A DNA stretch of 64,000 bases from Epiperipatus broadwayi. Lineage: Eukaryota > Onychophora > Udeonychophora > Euonychophora > Peripatidae. The stretch's first letter is position 1. Each line of letters begins with the position of its first letter. A program made the position numbers and the translations under genes. The stretch lies in NCBI GenBank assembly GCA_028023455.1, contig JAQFVV010006221.1, positions 6,307,011 through 6,371,010 of the forward strand, written 5' to 3'. This document shows, one piece after another, positions 24,888-35,362 of the stretch. The notes beneath the pieces were generated by a model. The model saw nothing but the letters and a program-made list of their open reading frames with translations, was not told where the DNA came from and searched no databases.

Positions 24888-24995
24888 ACTCAAGCGTTGG
24901 TAGCCGAGAGGTCAGCGCAGTCGCCTTGCAAGCTTGCAGACGGTTGTCGCGGGTTCGCTTCCCGGCCGATGCTTTGACATATGGGGGGAAAAAAA
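24888..24995 (+). repeat. Family C tRNA-like mini-SINE
   Basis: Begins ACTCAAGCGTTGGTAGCC with the A-box-like TAGCCGAGAGGTCAGCGC, continues through CGCCTTGCAAGCTTGCAGAC, and has the B-box-like GCGGGTTCGCTTCCC. It ends GATGCTTTGACATATG followed by a G run and AAAAAAA. The ends TCAAGCGT and GCTTTGA can pair as an extended acceptor-like stem. The anticodon-arm region differs from the other copies by a small insertion. No clear target duplication was found. Confidence 0.8.
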
Positions 24996-25019
24996 GAATC
25001 TGTGTATTAAAAAAAAACT

Positions 25020-25598
25020 CTTTCCCACAATATGTAAATAATATTTCCCACAATATGTAAATAATATTAGTTAAGAGAAATGAAACTTAGGACATTTTTT
25101 AAAAAAAAAAAAAGATTTTTCAAAAAAAACAAAACTGAATTCGATCATTTAATTATTAATTATTTAAACTCCTTAGCCGGAAATCGATTAATTAAGGAAC
25201 CTAGCTTTTGATTCTGAAAGTTTGACAAATGTGATCATGTGCTTCAAATATAATAAGAGTCTCATATTACACATAGAATTTTGTAGCTGTTGTAGAAGTA
25301 TGTATAAACTAGATTATATATTAATCCTATTTAGAAATGGTATAAAGGCGCTAAGCTTTCCCCTGTGTAGATATAAGTTCTGATCACAATTATTATGTAA
25401 TTATTAAAATAAGTTTTCATCAGTTATAAATTTGTATTATAACATCAAAATAAGTATTAAATTATCATTACAAAATAACCCGTTCCTGGGTGTTTTTGAT
25501 ATCTTATAAACACTTTGTAGCACCTGCATAAATATAGTCTACATATTAAAAATAGCATCAAGCAGTTCCAAGATTAATCTGTGTCACTTAATAATCTG
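25020..25598. other. AT-rich DNA with a short tandem duplication
   Basis: TTTCCCACAATATGTAAATA with its short trailing sequence is present twice in tandem at about 25021-25068. No gene was recognised. Confidence 0.5.
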
Positions 25599-26280
25599 AT
25601 AAATATCATAACAGGTAAAACTCTCCATACAGTAGTGACAACCTGTGACAACCAGAGTAATCAATGGATGCCAGAAGGTGTGTGCATAAAAATTCTGGCA
25701 TCCATTGATTACTCTGGTTGGCACAGGGTGGCACTACTGTATAGAGAGTTTTGCCTGTTTAATAACAGTTATGTGCTAGCATAAGAGATGGTGATCATGT
25801 GATGTTTAGTGGTTTAACATCAATCCTGCCTAATAGGATAGTGGTGGCTATGGTTGTTAAAGAGCCAAAGACACCAAAATGTATAGGTGCTGAACTGAGT
25901 TCAGACCCATATAACTATATAAGCTATTGAGCTTAGATTGAAAATATTGTGTTTTCAATTTCACTCTCATAGTTTTGTAGTTAAGTAGAGATAAAAGATG
26001 GCTGCTGGAGTGTTGCATTAGATCCTAAGATCTAGGTGCAGTGCTCTCAGATCCAAGGCTTCTTACTGACATAGGCCACAAGCCAGAAACTAGTCTAGGG
26101 ATATTGGATGAGCAGGCACTAGATGGGGATTTTATGCACAAGCCTTCTGGCATCCATTGATTATTCTGGTTGGCACAGGGTGTCACCACTGTATGGAGAA
26201 TTTTGCCTGTTTAATAACAGTTATGTGCTAGCATAAGAGATGGTGATCATGTGATGTTTGGTGGTTTAATAAATATCATA
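25599..26280 (+). repeat. Family A composite hairpin retroposon (copy A4), 12-bp target duplication
   Basis: The exact repeat ATAAATATCATA bounds the element at 25599-25610 and 26269-26280. The first part (25611-25813) is a compact hairpin: arms 25611-25683 and about 25693-25760 pair around a loop of roughly 10 bases. It ends in the family tail AAGAGATGGTGATCATGTGA. The second part (25814-26268) holds the inner family sequence and ends in the same tail. Two tails inside one target duplication mean the element is a dimer or arose by template switching. The open frame at 25581-25784 is not a gene. Confidence 0.85.
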
Positions 26281-26284
26281 GTTA

Positions 26285-27060
26285 TTTTGTGGTAAAAAAT
26301 CTTCCAAATTTAAAGTTCATGATTTTAAATACATCCTATTCTCACAATAAAGACTTTTCTAAGTATGCAAACATCATCAAATTTGGCAGTACCAGCAGAT
26401 TTAGTTGCAAGCTTAAATGTTTACAAAATTTGATTGAATATATATGTGTGCAAAAGACAATAAAACAGCATATCATTAGCTACAAGAAATGTTTGTTTTT
26501 GTTAAGAAATTATATACAATTAAGATGTCTTTAATTGTAAATTAAACAGGTTATATGGGAACCCCATAAAATTTATGATATATCTCTAAAATTAGGGACA
26601 CTAGTACAATTTATAAGAGATTGGCAGGCAATGGGAAACTACTACTGACATTAATTAAGAGATCATATGATCATAGTACTTTTTTGTTCGAACTCAATCT
26701 GCATGCATACACACATATATTTGTTAAGTACACAGAATCATCATTATCTTTAAGATCTCAAATAACTAATTTGTAAAATTCTGCCATTATTTTTTAAATA
26801 AACAATCTCAGCTTACACAAATTTAAAAAAAAATTTCATCTTATTTTACATTTTTAATATACTTATTCTGATTTATTTTATCTATTTCTTGCTTTTTCAT
26901 GCTCATATTTCAAATTTTGTTGTTGTTGTTGTTAAAAAGAAAATTCACTATTTATAATAATATCTCTTACGAATTTAAAATTAGTGAATATAGATTTAAC
27001 ATATGTGATAGTCATAGTTATATATAATCTTTTTCTTTTTGATTTTACTTTGTTTTATAT
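26285..27060. other. AT-rich DNA, no feature recognised
   Basis: An 81-codon open frame (26289-26534) has no family resemblance. Otherwise empty. Confidence 0.4.
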
Positions 27061-27061
27061 T

Positions 27062-27137
27062 CAATAATATTTAGACAGCATTAAACTGTTGCACATGCGC
27101 TTATGTGCAACAGTTTAATGCTGTTTAAATATTATTG
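27062..27137. repeat. 35-base palindrome arms around a 6-base loop
   Basis: The left arm 27062-27096 (CAATAATATTTAGACAGC and on to GTTGCACAT) is complementary to the right arm 27103-27137 across the loop GCGCTT. The only mismatch in DNA would be a G-U pair in RNA. No target duplication or tail is evident. Confidence 0.8.
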
Positions 27138-27139
27138 TT

Positions 27140-27700
27140 TATAAAAAACATCGCGCTATATAAAATAATTGACTTATTTGTTGTATAATTTAACAATCAT
27201 CACAAATAATATCCAGATTGAAGAAAATAACGGCATTCTGCAACAAAATCAAACTCATCTTGCATCTTTTTTAGAATACCAAACAAAAGCCAAAATTAAA
27301 AATTGATTCATAGTTTGTTCTTTTTTTTTTTTAATATAAATAAATGTAAAAGAAAAAAAAAACATTATTTTATCAATAAAAAATATTCCCCTTCCTTCAT
27401 AAATGATAGTTACATTTATTTATTTTTATCATTTGTTTTTCATGCATTTCCCTTTTAAATGTTTCATTAATAATATTTATATTGGGAAGATGCAATATAA
27501 AATGATTTGGTGACAATTGTCTTATCAAAATTTAAATGTAACAATTTGGCAGATATCAGTCACATAGTATTTCTGTACATTATGCTGAAAGTTATAAATA
27601 GTCAAACAAACAGAAGAAGTAGTGTAGGGATAAGTTAATCCCTCAATCAATTGTAAAGCATTCAATTACCTTACTGAGAAGGTCAAGGGATATTTCTCAC
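27140..27700. other. AT-rich DNA; possible degraded upstream RTE sequence at its right end
   Basis: Nothing convincing was seen. The last 120 bases may be decayed reverse transcriptase sequence preceding the RTE fragment, but I could not align them by eye. Confidence 0.35.
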
Positions 27701-27714
27701 TCCTTACTAAATGA

Positions 27715-28372
27715 ATGTCATTTGAATTTCCTCAAAATATGAAAATAAAGATTGATTATGATGAGTTAGAAGAAATTAACAGTTACAAATACCTTGGTCA
27801 GATTATTAATGCAGATGGAAACATAATGGATGAAATTAATCTTAGAATTAAACTTGGTTGGAGTGCTTTTAGTAAAAATAACTTAATACTAAAAGGAAAT
27901 ATGCCTATGTGTTTGAAAAGGAAGGTTTTAATAAATGTGTTTTACCAGTTCTTACTTATGGATCTGAGACTTGGACACTTAATAAAAAAGCAATACAGAG
28001 ACTTCAGACCATTCAAAGAAGTATGGAGAGATGCATGTTGGGAGTAACAAGAAGCGATCGAAAATGCAATATATGGGTAAGAGAACAAACAGGTGTTACT
28101 GACCTCATTGTAAAAATTAAAAGACTGAAGTGGAGTTGGGCTGGACATATTGATAAAAGTGATGATAATAGATGGATAATTGATCTCTTAAACTGGAGTC
28201 CAAGAGATTGTAAAAGACCCAGAAAGAGACCACATGTGAGATGGATGGATGAAATAAGAAAGTGTGCAGAGGTGATGTGGAGAAGAGAAGCTAAAGATCG
28301 GAGAAGATGGACTGAACTTGGAGAGACCTTCATCCTGCAGTGGATTGATAATGGTTGATGATGATGATGCAC
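27715..28372 (+). pseudogene. RTE-type LINE, reverse transcriptase thumb and C-terminus
   Basis: The first frame (27715-about 27930) reads YKYLGQIINADGNIMDEI followed by RIKLGWSAF. This matches the YLG..I..DG....EI..RI..A..AF block that follows the catalytic domain of RTE reverse transcriptases. A +1 shift near 27930 leads to CVLPVLTYGSETWTL, then SWAGHIDKSDDNRW, RPRKRPHVRWMDEI and LGETFILQWIDNG, stopping at 28356-28358. The tail TGATGATGATGATG marks the element's 3' end. The YADD-bearing part is missing upstream. The single frameshift and otherwise open frames suggest it is younger than the RTE piece that follows it. Confidence 0.9.
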
Positions 28373-28384
28373 CTTCATGTGGAA

Positions 28385-30410
28385 AAGGAAAATATAAAGC
28401 TACAGCACATGGAATGTGTAGACTATGACCTTATGAAATATGTATAAGGAAATTAGACTAGATTGGACACTGTTCTTTTTTTTATTCAGAGTACAATAAA
28501 GAGAGCTGTTATTTTTATTGTCAGAAAGGATATTGCAGGATCTGTTATTGAATCCAATCTTGTGAATGATATATTGATAGTAATTTATTACCATGAACAT
28601 GCATTTAACATCACTGCAACTCAAGAATATGCTCCAAAAATTCAAGTTAGGGAACAAGACATTCATGTACAGGGAAAATCTGACAAAACTTGAAGGCAAG
28701 ATATATTTTATTAATTAGTGACTGGAATGTCAAAGATTGAAATGGAAGGTAAGCTTTTTTATTCACATGTAATGTTGTGAGACCATGTGATATTTTATTG
28801 GTAAATAAACTTTTGTTAATTTAATATTTTATTTTTTAAGCAGTCAGTTTTCTGACCATACACATGGATATTACTGGATGGAGTTCATAGGAGCCAGAAT
28901 GCACGTTTTGGCACCCAATAATTGAAGACTTCAGTTTTAATAGCAAAAACTTGGCCAAAGCAAATTGTCATACACAGAAATTATTCATAAATAAACATTG
29001 AGTGAAGTTGAGAACTATATGCTAGATCAACATCCTAAATACAATCTATAGAAGATATCTCCTTCTCTTCCTTTTAGAGATAATATTGGAAATCAATGAA
29101 CTATGGATGGAAATGAAAGAAGTAATTAAAGAGTAATTTTCAAAAATTTTGAATAAAATGGGAGGGAGGGGGGTGCAGAAAAATTTGACATCCATTTAAA
29201 GATAGAGTATAATTACATAAAAAAAAAAGAGAGATCATCCAAATTTTTTTTTAAAAAAATAGGGTTATTTTAAGACAACTGAATAGGAAATTCTAAATAA
29301 ATCTAGGAAGGAGTAATATTTGCCAAGGAAGCTTGAAAAAAGAGCTTTTTTCAAGGAATTCAGGTGAGATCAAAATATTTTAAACAGAATAAGTTTGCTA
29401 AAAATATTATTGACCATATTAATAAAGATAAAACAGGGACATAAAGAATACAGAAAAGCTATATTGCAAATATATCAATATTCTTTTAATAAGGTATTTA
29501 TTTATATAGCGCTATGTTACAGATTTAAACTATGAATAAATGAATACTCTCATTCTCAAACACAAGATAAAATCTTTATGAAAAGATTCAAGCCCTTAAG
29601 ATTGGCCCATACTTAAATGTTTGGGTTGAAAAGATAGATTTATTCTATTTTTTTATAAAGACTTTATCTCATGTTTGTGAATAAGAGTATTCATTTATTT
29701 ATAGTTTAAAATTAGACTACTCACTAATTTACAATTACAATATTCTTTTAATGAATATTTAAAATTGAAGAACTTTTGGTGATGGAAAATAAGGTCAAGT
29801 AAAATTTTGAAATCATTGCCAAAAGATGCAGTCATTGGAATTGATGGTATTGCTTCAGAAATACTATAGGAAATTGTAAAATAAATTTTAAAAATGACTA
29901 AAATTGTGTTAATTAATCTGAAAACTACTCGATGGCATACACAATAAAAGAAAGAAAAGAAGAAAGCATAATAGAATGTGAAAAATATGACATCATTTTT
30001 ATACCACATTCAAGAAGGATTATATTTTTAAAAACATGTAACAGAGATTATAGCCTTCATTGAAAAAGAACCCCCAGATTTTTAAGCTAGTTTTTGGAAA
30101 CATTATGTTATCATTGCTAATTTGCATTGATAATAGAAAACACCATTGGAAACATATAGAAGTATGTGTGTGTTGATTGATTACATCAAGGCATTTGATT
30201 CAGCTGAAGATGCTAAATTATGGAATGCTGTTTTGGAAAACAGATGTACTAGAGCATTTTATCTCTTTTATGAGAAATCTTTATATATGATTAGAAGCTA
30301 TAGTTGATTTCACATTGAACAAGGAACTAAACAGAGCTACATAATTTACCAGGCTCAATCAGATGGAGGGACATTAGGGCCCTCAACTTGGCAACTCAAT
30401 ATGTTAAACA
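28385..30410 (+). pseudogene. RTE-type LINE, endonuclease and partial reverse transcriptase (heavily decayed)
   Basis: Starting about 30 bases after the previous RTE tail, the + strand gives YSTWNV, a stop, TM (the STWNVRT start of an APE-type endonuclease). It is followed by IKRAVIFIVRKDIAGSVI, HAFNITATQEYAPKI and SDWNVKD near 28716 (the QVYAP and GDWNAK motifs). Near 28862-28980 come TWILLDGVHRSQ and LKTSVLIAKTWP. Reverse transcriptase traces appear as LPKDAVIGIDGIASEIL near 29818 and LIDYIKAFDSAEDAKLWN near 30173, matching the K..G.DGI..E(I/L) and FIDY.KAFD.V....LW blocks. Stops and frameshifts are numerous. A hairpin element (29476-29752) interrupts it. Confidence 0.8.
29476..29752. repeat. 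Family G hairpin element inserted in the RTE relic, 15-bp target duplication
   Basis: CAATATTCTTTTAAT is exact at 29476-29490 and 29738-29752. Between them, arms 29524-29579 and about 29654-29710 pair, with blocks AATAAATGAATACTCT and AGATAAAATCTTTAT. Inner blocks TTCAAGCCC and GGGTTGAA extend the stem. About 33 unpaired bases precede the left arm (GGTATTTATTTATATAGCGC) and about 27 follow the right arm. The sequence is unrelated to families A, B, C and D. Confidence 0.8.
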
Positions 30411-30414
30411 AAAA

Positions 30415-32208
30415 TATAGGAGAAGGCAAAGTGATGTTATGTCTCATAGAATGGCCTTAATTTTACAATTAAATTTCCAAAAAAAATATTCGAGAAAGCA
30501 GTCGGAAATGTAAGCTAGTTTAGGGATGAGGTGTCAATTTGACAATTCTGCGATGAAAGCGACTGCAGTGCACAGCGACTGGTAGAACTAATAGTTTCAA
30601 CCTCCTGTCAGTCAGTTCTGTGCTAACAGTGTTTTACGATACTATCCAAGTGCTATCTGGATCTGATCTGACTGCTCATTTCTATGACTCATAACTAACT
30701 GCTCCCGGAGTCCTGTTTTCGGACCTATAAGTAAAAACTCTTGTTTTTTCCTCTCTCCCTATTTTCTTATTTTAAATTTTAAAAGGCTTCTAAAATATTA
30801 GTTGCCCCAGGCCTCACATTTTTCTGAAAGACTCTGCTTATTACATACTAAATATGTAGAAAGATGTCAAATTAAACAGACTCGATATAAATTTAGGATG
30901 TGTGGAATTAGTAATTTTAGATGTGCTGATAATCTCAAACTCATATCTACAAATATAGAATGCCACATGACTAAACACAGACTAAAAAGATAGGACTACT
31001 GCTAAATATGAAAATGACAGATAATGAATGAAGGCATAGCCGTGATGCAAAAATTGTCAAAGCTTTTTGGGATTATTTGTATTTGAACCAACTGTATTCT
31101 TACTTTATTGAAACATTTTTTTCATTCACATGAATAAAAAAGGTATTTTAAAGCATTGCCATAAACTAGAACAGATATATAGCATTGGATTTACACATGC
31201 GCACACACACATATCCCATTGCTGGACACAAATGTTTCCACTAGTCTTCCACATATATATATATAGATGGCTAAGCCCCACCACTTATGGAGTTTTTAGA
31301 TAAAAATAAAAGTTAATCATGTATTCCAAACCCTGCATCTCTTTCTGCAGCAGTGATGCCTGAGATTTATATTTTATTTTATAGTCATTGCAAGTGTATC
31401 AACTCAGATTAACTTAAGTCCTTTTACGATCTAGCCAAGAATAACTAAACGTCTATTTGTAAACCACTATTGGAAAACTAGCTGTGTTCTTTGTAGGTCG
31501 ACTAACTGATAGAAAATTTTTAAACCTGTTTATGACTGGAAAAAATATAAAGTTTTATTACTGGAACACCAGATCATTCGCATGAAGCTCTTCTTATGGG
31601 GCTTGATTGAACTATATATTTTTAAAGCTAGTACCTATCTTATTACATTGAAATAATTTTTGTTTGGTATGAATTGGGAATGAGTGATTAAAATTGCTAT
31701 ACATATAAATGGGGAGAGTATTGTAAAAAATGTTTTGCATTTCTGTTAGAGCCTATGTCTGAATCCGTAATCATTAACACAAAATTCATTAGTAACTGAT
31801 TTACCCACAATTCATTAGTAGCAGATTTACCTTTATTTTTTTGTATTTTTATTTTGAAAATGTTTAGAATTAATTATTAAAAATAACATAAAAGTTACTG
31901 AAAGGATTACACATTCATTCATTTGTATACTCATTTTCGTGCAATTTTTTTATATTATAGGAGCGTAAATGAATTTACGTGTTATATATATATATAATTT
32001 AACCAAGGAAGACAACTAAAGTGAAAAAATGTGTGTGTGTGCGCGCGCGCGCGTTGGGGGGGGGGAGGTATATTGCCCTGTTAATTGTTGACAATAGGTC
32101 CTTTAACTAGATTGTTCGTAACTTATTGAATAAACAGATGTTAATCTTTTTTTTTGGCATTAAAGGATCATTATAAAATTGTATTTAGATATAAATGAGT
32201 TGTCAAAT
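30415..32208. other. No gene recognised; relatively GC-rich patch at 30.5-30.75 kb
   Basis: The patch 30500-30760 is richer in G+C than its surroundings and starts TGTCAATTTGACAATTC. I considered a solo LTR but could not identify a partner, a CA end or a target duplication. A (TG)n/(CG)n tract followed by a G run lies at about 32030-32066. Confidence 0.4.
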
Positions 32209-32209
32209 T

Positions 32210-32309
32210 ATTTATTTGTCAAGCGTTGGTGGCCGAGAGGTTAGCGCAGCTGTCCCGGGTTTGCGCCCGGCCGAGGCTTGACATATGAAAAAAATATACA
32301 TTTATTTGT
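32210..32309 (+). repeat. Family C tRNA-like mini-SINE, anticodon arm deleted, 10-bp target duplication
   Basis: Reads TCAAGCGTTGGTGGCCGAGA, then GGTTAGCGCAGCTGTCCCGG and GTTTGCGCCCGGCCGAGGC, ending TTGACATATGAAAAAAATAT. Compared with the other copies it lacks the CCTTACAAGCAG anticodon-arm segment. ATTTATTTGT occurs at 32210-32219 and 32300-32309, flanking the element. Confidence 0.75.
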
Positions 32310-32680
32310 TTGTTTTGCAATATTACAATTTTTCTAATAATTGTCATCAGGAAAGTGATAAAAAATTCATTTGATATTTTTTTTTGTTTTGTTTAAAAAG
32401 AAAACTTTTTTTTAAAAAAATAAGTAAATCAAATTATTTTTATAAATATGACAACCACAACTTTCTTCTAATCATTCCGTTATTGCCTTTTTTGTAAATA
32501 AAAGCCGTACTCTTTGCCCAATAGGCTTTCTATGGCAAATTTTTTTAATTATTTATGACACTATATAAACATAAAAATGTATTTGTTTAAATTTGAATAT
32601 ATAATAATAATTCAAATTTATAATAGTTCAATTAGAATGAAAACTATCAATCTTTTTGCCTTATAATTTTAATGTGCTTT
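32310..32680. other. AT-rich DNA, no feature recognised
   Basis: Nothing supportable was seen. Confidence 0.4.
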
Positions 32681-32684
32681 TCCT

Positions 32685-32800
32685 CTTCATTCTGTATAGT
32701 GGGTCGTGTGAAAGTCTGAGTTCTAATCCCGCATATATTACATATATAAATGCAGGTTTAAGCCTGTACAATGTAGTAGTATTCGAACACATTTTCATAC
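32685..32800 (+). repeat. Family B SINE, tail-side fragment (copy B5)
   Basis: Reads GTGGGTCGTGTGAAAGTCTG, then the B-box-like GAGTTCTAATCCC, GCATATATTACATATATAAA and the tail TGCAGGTTTAAGCCTG. It is the reverse complement of the end of copy B1, so the orientation of B1 is confirmed. Only about 115 bases are present. Confidence 0.75.
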
Positions 32801-33630
32801 TCAGATATGTCACCTCGTAATGACGCAACCTCGTTTTAGACATTCTATATACACTCTGCCGTATCTGTTTAGATATAATAAAGAGAATGTTGTTCATCAT
32901 GAACAAAGATAGCTATAATTTCTTTTTGGCAGAAATAAAAAAGGAGCAAATTGATTTAAGTATAATAATTGTCTGTTATTTCTAAGATGTGTTTGCTGAA
33001 GTTTATGTATTCAATCATTAAGATTTATTCCATGAATTTAAATGTAGTATTAAGTTATAATAAGACTAAGAACATTTACAGACTTTTAGAAAAAAAAATT
33101 GCAATCTGGGGCCAAAATTGTGAGAAGGGATGGATTGAAATGACAATATATATTTATATGATTAAAGGTCCAGCACAACTAGGAGGAAACAGGCATTGTT
33201 AGATTATTGGAAACTTTAGGATTATAATTTATTTTTTTTTAGATTGTTTTGTATATATATTATTAAAATAAAGGATTGCAATAAATTTAATCATTTTTAT
33301 GTATATTTATGCATTTTATTAATTAGGTATATTTATTATAATGTATTTTAAATAATGTCCATTGGGTGTGATTTTGTAAAATGAAACATCTTGATAAGTT
33401 CCTTAAGGAATGAAAGCCAGGTTAATTTTTTTATTTATAGTGATGTCTGTTTCAATTTTCTTTTAAATTTATTATTTTTTTATATATAAAAGGCAACATT
33501 ATGGACAAATTTTAACATTGAGAGTTGGTTATTTAAAGTATTTATATTTCATCATGTATGAAATATTTTGATTTACATTATAAAATTATATTTAAATTAG
33601 AATGAATTATTGCAGAAAATAATAAAAAAA
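32801..33630. other. AT-rich DNA, no feature recognised
   Basis: Open frames at 32661-32906 (-) and 32969-33202 (+) have no family resemblance. Nothing else was seen. Confidence 0.4.
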
Positions 33631-33749
33631 GGTACTTACATTTTAGTCCTGTGAAACGGAGCACGTATTAGACCTGCTGCACGTTTTCACATTCATATCA
33701 ATCTGCTGATATTTTTCTAATCATGTGATCTGACCAAAATAACATGTAC

Positions 33750-33830
33750 ACGGATCTTGTACATGATATTTTCGCAAGATTTACAAAAATAATCTTGTAC
33801 ACGATATTTTCACAAGATTTACAAAGTTAT
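33750..33830. repeat. Two tandem copies of a 37-base unit
   Basis: ATCTTGTACATGATATTTTC followed by GCAAGATTTACAAAAATA recurs immediately as ATCTTGTACACGATATTTTC and ACAAGATTTACAAAG. It lies subterminally in the 1.73-kb element. Confidence 0.75.
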
Positions 33831-34014
33831 TGGCAGGTTGAATATATTTGTGAAAAGATGTAGCATTTCTAAATATGTGTTTTGTGTTGCTTAGGACTAA
33901 AAATACTACTTTCATACAAAAAATATAAATAATTTGGAGCATAATTTACCAAAAAAACATCTTAAAAATTACATTTACATTTTTAACAACAGTTAAAAAA
34001 AATAATAATAATTT

Positions 34015-34650
34015 GTCATTCAGAAATACATATGACTTTCACAAGAAAAATGTAAAATGTGGTGCAGGATGTAAATTAATAACAGTACTAAACATATAAA
34101 ATTTGACCAAAAAAATCGATATTAAACAGTAATTTTTAAGCAATCAATACGAGACACCATTATACAAAAAGTTGAAAATGTTACTTTGCCATACAGAAAT
34201 ATATACAACTTTCACAGGAAAAATATAAAATATGGTGGAGAATATAAATTAATAACTACTAAGCATATGAATTTGACCAAAAAATTGATATTAAAGGATA
34301 AATTTTTTAACAGACAATACGAGACGCCATTGTACAAAAAGTCACAAATGTTACTTTACCATACAGAAATATATATGACATTTACACGAAAAAGTATAAA
34401 ATTTATAACAATACTAAAGATATGAATTTTAGCAAAAAAATAACCAATCTTAAAAAAATACATTTTTAACAAGAGTTCAAAACAAAACAAAAAATATTAA
34501 TTGGCCATACAGAAAAATATATATGACATTTTACAGGAAAAAATTTAAAACTTGGTGCAGAATATACATTTATAACAATACTAAAGATATGAATTTAACC
34601 ACAAAATCGCTAAATTACAAACAATTGCCTAAAATATTATTTTAAAAAAA
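34015..34650. repeat. Four-unit tandem array, about 170-base period
   Basis: Units begin near 34017, 34187, 34357 and 34503. Each has a CCATACAGAAATATAT-like start, then ACTTTCACA.GAAAAA, TATGAATTTGACCAAAAA and, in the first two, AATACGAGACRCCATT and ACAAAAAGT. The fourth unit is shorter and more diverged. The open frame at 34186-34425 reads through the array and is not a gene. Confidence 0.8.
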
Positions 34651-35362
34651 AACATAAAATATACACGTGTTACTTCCTGTGCAATATATAACAGGAATTG
34701 TCACAAATTAATAAATCTAAGTTGTCTCTTATTTTCTAAGAAAATGGAGACTTGAAGTAAAAATTTTTTCCTCCAAAAGATTGCACGGTATATCGCCTGA
34801 ATGGGATTTTGTCAAAAAAAAAAAACAGTAATAAATGAATGTATTTTTTTTTGTAAAAAAAAAAAAAAGCAAAATTATTCATAAAATTTGTTTCATTTAT
34901 TATGTAAATGAATGCATCATAATTTTATGACATCTATGCCACATAAATTTGGTCAAATATGAATCCAGATGTTGCCTTGATGTTCGTCACTGTTGCTTAT
35001 TATGCCATTTCACTGAACCCCAAAGCCTTTTGATGTTTTGGGAAAGTACAATTATTTACTCATTTAAAATCAAATGAATTAAGCAACAATGAAATTGAAA
35101 ATGGGCAATAACTACAAAGAAAAAATGAAATGTAATTGAAATCAAGTTGTTGTCAGAATGAAATCTTGACCAAAAACTGGACAAAAAAAAATTACCAGAT
35201 CGGAGAGCGGATAAAAATGTTTTGATACAAGATCAGATAACTACATTGCAGGGTTTACTTGGATTTATTTGACTTAATTGCAATGTTACACATTTATCGA
35301 GGATGGAAAAATGTACAATAGGTCTAATATGTGTTGTGTCACAGGACTAATACATAAGTACC

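Larger units (their letters stand above)
33631..35362. mobile_element. Terminal-inverted-repeat element of 1.73 kb, superfamily unassigned
   Basis: The left end GGTACTTACATTTTAGTCCT followed by GTGAAACGGAGCACGTATTA is matched on the other strand at the right end by GGTACTTATGTATTAGTCCT and GTGACACAACACATATTAGA. The inverted repeats run for about 50-60 bases. Both sides are bordered by A runs, so a target duplication cannot be read. The interior holds a short 37-base duplication, a four-unit tandem array, and unique sequence at 34.9-35.2 kb with no recognisable transposase. Confidence 0.75.

Noticed and set aside
28463-28693. 76-codon + frame and the overlapping 99-codon minus frame as small genes
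   Set aside because: The + frame is the RTE endonuclease relic; the minus frame is its shadow.
30500-30770. GC-richer patch starting TGTCAATTTG as a solo LTR
   Set aside because: No CA-ended right border, no target duplication and no second copy in the window.
30802-30993. 63-codon + frame with several cysteines and histidines (RMCGISNFRCADN) as a zinc-finger gene
   Set aside because: Spacing does not fit a known finger, there are no splice sites or promoter, and the surroundings are decayed repeats.
32020-32070. (TG)n(CG)n plus G run as a regulatory Z-DNA element
   Set aside because: It is an ordinary microsatellite, and nothing nearby suggests a promoter.
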